32,467 nt of DNA from Chthoniobacter flavus (GTDB taxonomy: Bacteria > Verrucomicrobiota > Verrucomicrobiia > Chthoniobacterales > CAKUMP01), in contig DYRR01000006.1 of the NCBI GenBank assembly GCA_020718605.1, positions 1 through 32,467 of the forward strand. Reading direction: 5' to 3'. The translations under genes and the position numbers were made by a program. Below the pieces are notes generated by a model that was not told the origin of the DNA, made no database searches, and saw nothing but the letters and a program-made list of their open reading frames with translations. Position 1 is the first letter of the stretch, and every line of letters begins with the position of its first letter. Below are positions 26,668 to 32,467 of the stretch, piece after piece.

Positions 26668-27846
26668 ATGATCCAACGCGATTATCTTGTCATCGGTGCC
26701 GGGGTTGCAGGGGCCGCAGCATGCTCCGCGATCCGGCAGCATGACAAAAAAGGCAGCATCACCCTCGCCGGAGTGGAAGGCCATCCGCCTTACGTGAGGA
26801 CCGCTCTGTCCCGGGGGTTTTTGAGTGCCAAAAATGTCGATCCGGCGTCCCTTTACCATCTGGATTCGGCTTGGTTCGCAAAAAACAAAATCGAGCTCCG
26901 CACGGACACTCTCGTCAAACACTTCAATGTTGAGAGGCATCTCGCCGTATTTGGTCCCGGCCAGACGGTGGAGTTCAAAAAAGCCGTGATCGCCACGGGA
27001 TTGCGGCCCAAGCGCCCCTCGGTGGGCGGCGTCACGCTGGGCAATATTTTCTATCTGCGCACCATCCGGGATGCGCTCGCCCTTCGGGAAGTCATCGCTT
27101 CGGAAAAAAATATCGTGGTCATCGGGGGCGGTTTTGTCGCCGCGGAAGCCTGCGCCTCGCTGGCCTCGGTCGGATGCAAGGTCACACTCATGTGCCGGGA
27201 CCAATTTCTCTGGCAGAAGCGCGTCGATCTGGAGACCGCAAAATGGCTCACCACCGTGCTCGACCGCAAGGGCGTCCACATGATGATGCAGGAAACCCTC
27301 AACGGATTCGAGGGCAAGACGATCGTGCGCAATATCCAGGCCAAAAGCGGCAACCGGTTCCCCGCCGCCGCCGTGCTGCTGGCCTGCGGCACCGAGCTGA
27401 ACCTCGAACTCATCTCCAACACCCCGCTGGGCAGCCCCAATGGCGTGCCGGTGAATGAATACCTCGAGACGGACGAAAAGGGCGTCTATTCTGCGGGGGA
27501 CATTGCGCTCTATCCCGACCGCATCTTCGGCGGTGTGCGCCGCTGCGCCCACTTCAACTGCGCCGTGACCCAGGGGCTTGTCGCCGGGGCGAATATCACC
27601 GGGAAAAAGCGGCAGAAATTTCTCTATGTCCCCCACTACGAGAGTGAGTTGGCGGGATTCCGGTTCGATTTCGTGGGCGACTTCAGCATGGCACCCGCAC
27701 GGACCGAGATGGTGGGTGATCATCGTTCGGGCAAATTTACGGCCAGTTATTTTCTCGGGGACCGGCTCACGGGGGTCGTCCTGTGCAACCGCCCGCCTGC
27801 CGACGTTCAGACCGCTATCGAGCGGTTCAAACCCATCAAAAAATAG
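26668..27846 (+). CDS. FAD-dependent pyridine nucleotide-disulfide oxidoreductase
   Basis: YLVIGAGVAGAAACSAIR, AVIATGLRPKRP, IVVIGGGFVAAEACASLASVGCKVTLM, KGVYSAGDIALYPDR. Confidence 0.88.
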   Translation: MIQRDYLVIGAGVAGAAACSAIRQHDKKGSITLAGVEGHPPYVRTALSRGFLSAKNVDPASLYHLDSAWFAKNKIELRTDTLVKHFNVERHLAVFGPGQTVEFKKAVIATGLRPKRPSVGGVTLGNIFYLRTIRDALALREVIASEKNIVVIGGGFVAAEACASLASVGCKVTLMCRDQFLWQKRVDLETAKWLTTVLDRKGVHMMMQETLNGFEGKTIVRNIQAKSGNRFPAAAVLLACGTELNLELISNTPLGSPNGVPVNEYLETDEKGVYSAGDIALYPDRIFGGVRRCAHFNCAVTQGLVAGANITGKKRQKFLYVPHYESELAGFRFDFVGDFSMAPARTEMVGDHRSGKFTASYFLGDRLTGVVLCNRPPADVQTAIERFKPIKK

Positions 27847-27855
27847 CCGGGCGCG

Positions 27856-28713
27856 ATGAAAGTCCTCCGCTATCTCGACGCCGATGGCGCGGTCCGCTTC
27901 GCGGCGCGTCTGGCGCATGGGGACTTTGAGATTGAGGGAGACATTTTCGGGCACTTTGAAGTCACCCGGCGACCCGCGGCCATTTCCAGGTTGCTTGCGC
28001 CCGTTGTGCCCGCGCAGATTCTGTGTGTCGGCATGAATTACCGCCGCCATGCCGAGGAAACCAAGGGCCGCATCCCGGAGTTTCCCGTGTTGTTCATGAA
28101 GAACATCGCGAGCGTCCAGAATCCCGGCGACCCAATCCTGCTCCCCCGGCATTTGCGGGCCGACGAGGTGGACTACGAATGCGAACTGGCGGTCGTGATT
28201 GGCCGTCCGGCGAAGAATGTGCCCCGCGCGCGCGCCCTCGAATATGTGCTGGGCTACACCTGTGCCAACGACGTGAGCGCGCGCGACTGGCAGTTGCGGC
28301 GTTCCGGAAGCCAATGGTGCCGCGCAAAATCCTTCGACACCTTCTGCCCGCTGGGCCCGGTTCTGGTGACTCCAGACGAAATCCCCGACCCCGGCATCTT
28401 GGGCATCCGCACCCGGCTCAACGGCGAGACCGTGCAGGACTGGACCACGAACGACATGATCTTCGACGTGCCGACGATCATCGAATTTCTGAGCGGCAGC
28501 ACCACTCTGCCCCCGGGCACGGTGATTCTCACCGGCACCCCGCACGGGGTTGGCATGGCCCGCGAACCCAAACTCTGGCTCAAGCCCGGCGACCATGTCG
28601 CCATTGAGATCGATGGGATCGGCACGCTGGAAAATCCGGTTCTTGAGGAGCCTCGATCACTAGGATCGGCGGATCCCGACGCTCCCGCGCCGGGCCACGA
28701 AATCAGCCCGTAG
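27856..28713 (+). CDS. fumarylacetoacetate hydrolase family protein
   Basis: ILCVGMNYRRHAEE, DYECELAVVIGRPAKNV, GYTCANDVSARDWQ, KSFDTFCPLGPVLV, TGTPHGVGMAREPKLWLKPGD. Confidence 0.93.
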   Translation: MKVLRYLDADGAVRFAARLAHGDFEIEGDIFGHFEVTRRPAAISRLLAPVVPAQILCVGMNYRRHAEETKGRIPEFPVLFMKNIASVQNPGDPILLPRHLRADEVDYECELAVVIGRPAKNVPRARALEYVLGYTCANDVSARDWQLRRSGSQWCRAKSFDTFCPLGPVLVTPDEIPDPGILGIRTRLNGETVQDWTTNDMIFDVPTIIEFLSGSTTLPPGTVILTGTPHGVGMAREPKLWLKPGDHVAIEIDGIGTLENPVLEEPRSLGSADPDAPAPGHEISP

Positions 28714-28733
28714 CCCGCTCCGGGAGGAGCGGG
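28714..28733 (+). terminator. strong GC hairpin after the FAH-family gene
   Basis: cccgctcc-ggga-ggagcggg: perfect 8-bp stem, 4-nt loop, starting just after the TAG stop. No U-tract, so not a canonical intrinsic terminator. Confidence 0.35.
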
Positions 28734-28840
28734 ACCGCCCGCGTCACAGTCGCACCCATTCCGCATAGTCTCCAGTGGATCGCAATGATTCGGATGAGGA
28801 GGCTTGACCGGATCGTTTCTGCAAACTACCCACTCTTCGC

Positions 28841-29365
28841 ATGGAAACCATAGAGAAAATCCGCGCCGCAATCCGGGATGTGCCCGATTTCCCAAAACCG
28901 GGCATTCTTTTCAAAGACCTCACGCCGCTCATGGCCGACGGTTCGCTTCTTCGCGGGGCGATCGGGTTGTTTGTGGACGCCTGCCGGGAACTGCGTCCCG
29001 ATAAGATCGTGGGAATCGAGGCGCGCGGATTTATCTTTGGCAGTGCCGTGGCGACGGCTCTCGGATGCGGGTTTGTTCCCATCCGCAAAAAAGGCAAGCT
29101 GCCATGGAAAACCCACGGCAAAGCCTACGCCTTGGAGTACGGTCAGGCGGAAATCGAAATCCATCAGGATGCGGTGACCGAAGGAGCCCGGGTGGTGCTG
29201 ATCGATGATCTGCTGGCGACCGGCGGCACGGCGTGCGCCGCGATCGAGCTGCTCCGGGAGACCGGTGCCGACCTGCTCGAAGTGCAGTTTCTTGTGGAAT
29301 TGGATTTTCTTGAGGGACGGATTGTTCTCGGGGATGTGCCGGTCCGCAGTTTTCTGCACTATTAA
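28841..29365 (+). CDS. apt: adenine phosphoribosyltransferase
   Basis: IRDVPDFPKPGILFKDLTPL, GIEARGFIFGSAVA, RKKGKLPWKT, VVLIDDLLATGGTACAAIEL. Confidence 0.95.
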   Translation: METIEKIRAAIRDVPDFPKPGILFKDLTPLMADGSLLRGAIGLFVDACRELRPDKIVGIEARGFIFGSAVATALGCGFVPIRKKGKLPWKTHGKAYALEYGQAEIEIHQDAVTEGARVVLIDDLLATGGTACAAIELLRETGADLLEVQFLVELDFLEGRIVLGDVPVRSFLHY

Positions 29366-29405
29366 GAAGTGCCATTTCCGGCTCACTTCTCTACAGTGAC
29401 GCCCC

Positions 29406-30215
29406 ATGCCCGAGACATTTGGAATCATTGCCGGCAACGGCGCCTATCCGTTCGCAGCGGCGGAAGGGGCGCGCAAAGCCGGGACCGCCCGCATCGTGGT
29501 GGCCGCATTCGAGGGCGAAACCCGGCCTGAGCTGGCACATCACGTGGATGCCATCGAGTGGATGCGAGTGGGGCAGCTTGGCCGACTCATCAAGTATTTC
29601 AAGGCCCAGGGTGTGTGCCGGTGCATGATGGCGGGGCAGATCGCGCCAAAGAATCTTTTCGACCTGCGTCCGGATTTCCGGGCGCTGCTTTTGTTGGGAA
29701 AGCTCCGCGAACGCAACGCCGAAAGCATCTTTGGCGCGATCGCCGATGAACTTGCCGCCGCCGGAGTCGAGCTGCTTCCCGCGACCACCTTTCTCCAGGA
29801 TCACCTCGCCGCCGAAGGTCTCGTGGCCGGGCCCGCCCCGTCCCGCCGGGCGCGGGAGGATGCCGCGTTCGGACTGCGCATCGCCAAGGAGGTGAGCCGG
29901 CTCGATATCGGCCAGACCGTGGTGGTGAAGAACGGCACCGTGCTCGCGGTGGAAGCCTTCGAGGGCACCAACGAAGCCATGCGCCGGGGCGGCCAGCTCG
30001 GACGGGGCGATGCCACCATGGTGAAGGTGTCCAAACCCGGACAGGATTTCCGGTTCGATGTGCCGGTGATCGGCAGTCACACCCTGGCCACTGCGGCCGA
30101 GGTCGGCATCCGTCTCATCGCCATCGAGGCCGGGCGCACGCTGCTGCTCGAGCGCGAACAGATCGAGGCCGTCGCCGTCCGTGAAAAAATCAGCGTTCTG
30201 GGACTCGCACCCTGA
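29406..30215 (+). CDS. lpxI: UDP-2,3-diacylglucosamine pyrophosphatase LpxI (DUF1009)
   Basis: FGIIAGNGAYPFAAAEGARKAG, CMMAGQIAPKNLF, SRLDIGQTVVVKNGTVLAVEAFEGTNEAMRRGG, VIGSHTLATAAEVGIRLIAIEAGRTLLLER. Confidence 0.92.
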   Translation: MPETFGIIAGNGAYPFAAAEGARKAGTARIVVAAFEGETRPELAHHVDAIEWMRVGQLGRLIKYFKAQGVCRCMMAGQIAPKNLFDLRPDFRALLLLGKLRERNAESIFGAIADELAAAGVELLPATTFLQDHLAAEGLVAGPAPSRRAREDAAFGLRIAKEVSRLDIGQTVVVKNGTVLAVEAFEGTNEAMRRGGQLGRGDATMVKVSKPGQDFRFDVPVIGSHTLATAAEVGIRLIAIEAGRTLLLEREQIEAVAVREKISVLGLAP

Positions 30216-30243
30216 TTCGCATGCCCATCATTTCTCCAGCATT

Positions 30244-31167
30244 ATGAAAACACTCAAATCAGGCGTGGTCGGTGTGGGCCACATTGGAAAAAATCACGCG
30301 CGCATCTATTCCGAGATCGCCGGGAAAAACTTCGTGGCGGTCTTCGACGAGGACCGCGCGGCGGCCGCCGGGGTCGCGCGGCGTTTCGATGTGATTGCGG
30401 CGGAGTCTCTGGAACATTTTGCCGATCTGGTGGATGCCGCCTCGATCTCCACTCCGACCCCGTCGCACCATGCGCTGGGCATGTTCCTGCTGGAGCGCGG
30501 CAAGCATCTGCTCATCGAAAAGCCCATCGCCGAAACAACGGCCCACGCGTTGGAACTCGCCACTCTCGCGCAGGCACGGGGTGCCGTGCTGCAGGTCGGC
30601 CACATCGAACGCTTCAATCCCGTGCTTGGCGCCCTGGAAAAGCTGCTCACCCGCCCCCGGTTCATTGAGTCCCACCGGCTTTCCCCCTACCCGAATCGCA
30701 GCACCGAGATTGGCGTGGTGCTCGACCTCATGATCCACGATCTCGAGATCATCCTGCATTTGGTCCGCTCCCCCGTGAAAACCTTCGACGCAGTCGGCGT
30801 TCCCGTCCTCAGCAAAGGCGAGGACATCGCCAATGCCCGCATCCGGTTTGAAAACGGATGTGTCGCCAACATCACCGTGAGCCGCATCAGCCCGGAAAAA
30901 ATGCGGAAGATCCGGGTCTTCCAGGAGGACGCCTATCTGTCGCTGGATTACGGGGACCAGACCGGGGAGATTTTCCGGAAAGGCGCCACCGGCATCCAGC
31001 GCGAGTCGGTGCCCATCGAAAAGGACGAGCCGCTCAAACGCGAATTGCAGTCCTTCCTCGACTGTGCCCGCGACGGTAACCGCCCCATGGTTTCCGGTCA
31101 CGAAGCCGCCGCCGCGCTGGATCTCGCCCTGCAGATCACCCGCTCTCTCTCCGTCCCGCAGGAATAA
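30244..31167 (+). CDS. Gfo/Idh/MocA family oxidoreductase
   Basis: KSGVVGVGHIGKNHARIYSEIAGKNFVAVFDED, AASISTPTPSHHALGMFLLERGKHLLIEKPIAET, QVGHIERFNP. Start at ATG 30244. Confidence 0.92.
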   Translation: MKTLKSGVVGVGHIGKNHARIYSEIAGKNFVAVFDEDRAAAAGVARRFDVIAAESLEHFADLVDAASISTPTPSHHALGMFLLERGKHLLIEKPIAETTAHALELATLAQARGAVLQVGHIERFNPVLGALEKLLTRPRFIESHRLSPYPNRSTEIGVVLDLMIHDLEIILHLVRSPVKTFDAVGVPVLSKGEDIANARIRFENGCVANITVSRISPEKMRKIRVFQEDAYLSLDYGDQTGEIFRKGATGIQRESVPIEKDEPLKRELQSFLDCARDGNRPMVSGHEAAAALDLALQITRSLSVPQE

Positions 31168-31182
31168 ACCCCTCCGTCCGCG

Positions 31183-32346
31183 ATGTCCCGCCCTCTCACG
31201 CTCTATCTCGTGGCCGGTGAAATGAGCGGCGACACCCATGGTGCCGCCCTCATGCGGGCGCTGCGCGAACGCGTGCCCGACGTCGTGTTTCACGGAGCGG
31301 GCGGTCCCCGGATGCGGGCTCTGGCGGGAAACGGGTTTCTCGACTGGAGCACCGAGGCCGTCGTGGGACTGTGGGATGTGCTCCGGAAATACGGCTATTT
31401 CAAAAAACGGCTCGCGGAGACCCTGCGGGAAATCGCCGACACACGGCCCGATGCCGTGGTGTTCATCGATTACCCGGGATTCAATCTCCGCCTTGCCGCC
31501 GCTCTGGCCAAACGTCGGGACCCGGCGTTGCGCATCGATTTCATAAGCCCCCAGGTGTGGGCCTGGAATCGCGGGCGCGTCCCGAAGATGGCCCGCATCC
31601 TCGATCTCATGCTGTGCATTTTCCCCTTTGAAAAAGCGCTCTACGAACAATCGGGGCTCCGGACGGTGTTTGTCGGCCATCCACTCAAGGACGAACCGCC
31701 GCCCCCGGACACACCGCGCGAACCCAATCTCATCGCGCTGCTGCCCGGCAGCCGGGAGCGCGAGGTGCGTAAAATTTTCCCCGTGCTCGCCCGGTCTGCC
31801 GCGCTTTTGTCGGCGCGTCATCCCGGGTTGCAATTTGCCGCGGCGGCGGCCTCGGAGAATCTCGTGGCAACCATGCGGGCAATATTGGACGAGCATGCGC
31901 CCGGGGTGCGCTGCGAAGTGCGGGTAAAGGCCGCGCGGGATCTCATGCTCCGGGCAACGGCGGGCGCCGTGGCCTCGGGCACCGCGACCATGGAGGCCGC
32001 CCTCTGCGGATTGCCCTTTGTTCTCGTCTATCGCGTGGCCCGGCCCACGTGGTGGATCGCACGGTATTTCGTGCGCGTGCCGCATCTCGGAATGCCCAAC
32101 CTGCTTGCCGGACGCGAGATCGTGCGGGAATTTCTCCAGGACGATCTGCGTCCGGAACCCTTGGCCGACGCATTGGAATCCCTGTGGAGTTCCGGGGAGA
32201 AACGCGCCGCGCTCAGGGGCGAGTTGCGCGCCGTGATCGACGGGCTGGGCCCGCCCGGCTGCGCCGGAAGAGCCGCCGAAGCCATCCTGGACCTGCTGAA
32301 AACAAATTCATCGCGCAGGGGATCGATCCGCGGCAATCTGCGGTGA
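31183..32346 (+). CDS. lpxB: lipid-A-disaccharide synthase
   Basis: LVAGEMSGDTHGAALMRAL, FHGAGGPRMRALAGNGF, FIDYPGFNLRLA, ISPQVWAWNRGRVPKMARILDLMLCIFPFE, LLPGSREREVRKIFPV, SGTATMEAALCGLPFVLVYR. Confidence 0.95.
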   Translation: MSRPLTLYLVAGEMSGDTHGAALMRALRERVPDVVFHGAGGPRMRALAGNGFLDWSTEAVVGLWDVLRKYGYFKKRLAETLREIADTRPDAVVFIDYPGFNLRLAAALAKRRDPALRIDFISPQVWAWNRGRVPKMARILDLMLCIFPFEKALYEQSGLRTVFVGHPLKDEPPPPDTPREPNLIALLPGSREREVRKIFPVLARSAALLSARHPGLQFAAAAASENLVATMRAILDEHAPGVRCEVRVKAARDLMLRATAGAVASGTATMEAALCGLPFVLVYRVARPTWWIARYFVRVPHLGMPNLLAGREIVREFLQDDLRPEPLADALESLWSSGEKRAALRGELRAVIDGLGPPGCAGRAAEAILDLLKTNSSRRGSIRGNLR

Positions 32347-32467
32347 TCCGACCGCTTTTCTCGTGCCGGACGCTGACTTTGACCGTGTGTTGGCCGCCGC
32401 CGCGCGGTGGAGTCCGAATTCTGACGATCCATCTGCCCGTGGAGGGAATGGGTGCAGAGTGGCAGGG

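Noticed and set aside
24443-26671. 742-aa plus-strand ORF antisense to lptD
   Set aside because: Antisense artefact; the minus strand encodes a signal peptide and OstA/LptD features.
26593-28596. 667-aa minus-strand ORF antisense to the oxidoreductase and FAH genes
   Set aside because: Spans two well-supported genes and the gap between them; no recognisable motifs.
30259-32085. 608-aa minus-strand ORF antisense to Gfo/Idh and lpxB
   Set aside because: Antisense artefact of GC-rich coding sequence.
32343-32467. GTG-initiated ORF overlapping the lpxB stop and open to the window end
   Set aside because: Only 41 codons visible and no recognisable motif; cannot be supported without downstream sequence.

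Overview
This 32.5-kb, GC-rich window looks like ordinary bacterial chromosome from a Gram-negative, lipid A-making lineage. It encodes LptD, LpxI and LpxB and the futalosine menaquinone pathway; gene content suggests Verrucomicrobiota or a relative, which is inference only. Recognisable modules are: a two-gene CUT1-type sugar ABC importer of unusual architecture (substrate-binding protein fused to the MalF-type permease, and a MalG-type permease with about 290 extra residues between TM1 and TM2); mqnE-mqnA-pyk; a PIN-domain toxin-antitoxin pair with a partial duplication; an AAA/DUF4143 ATPase with an operator-like palindrome; divergent nagZ/namZ; nadD-rsfS, where rsfS has no canonical start codon; a tandem pair of thymidylate-kinase-like genes; mnmG with two identical parS-like sites in opposite orientation; a truncated AraC gene; an RlmI-type methyltransferase; ugd; lptD; an FAD oxidoreductase; an FAH-family protein; apt; and lpxI-Gfo/Idh-lpxB. 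I saw no rRNA, tRNA, CRISPR array, prophage or intact transposon. The best candidates for follow-up are the ABC importer architecture, the parS-like pair at mnmG, the rsfS start codon, and the tandem kinase pair with a Walker A Lys-to-Arg change. Families were assigned by reading motifs, not by database search.
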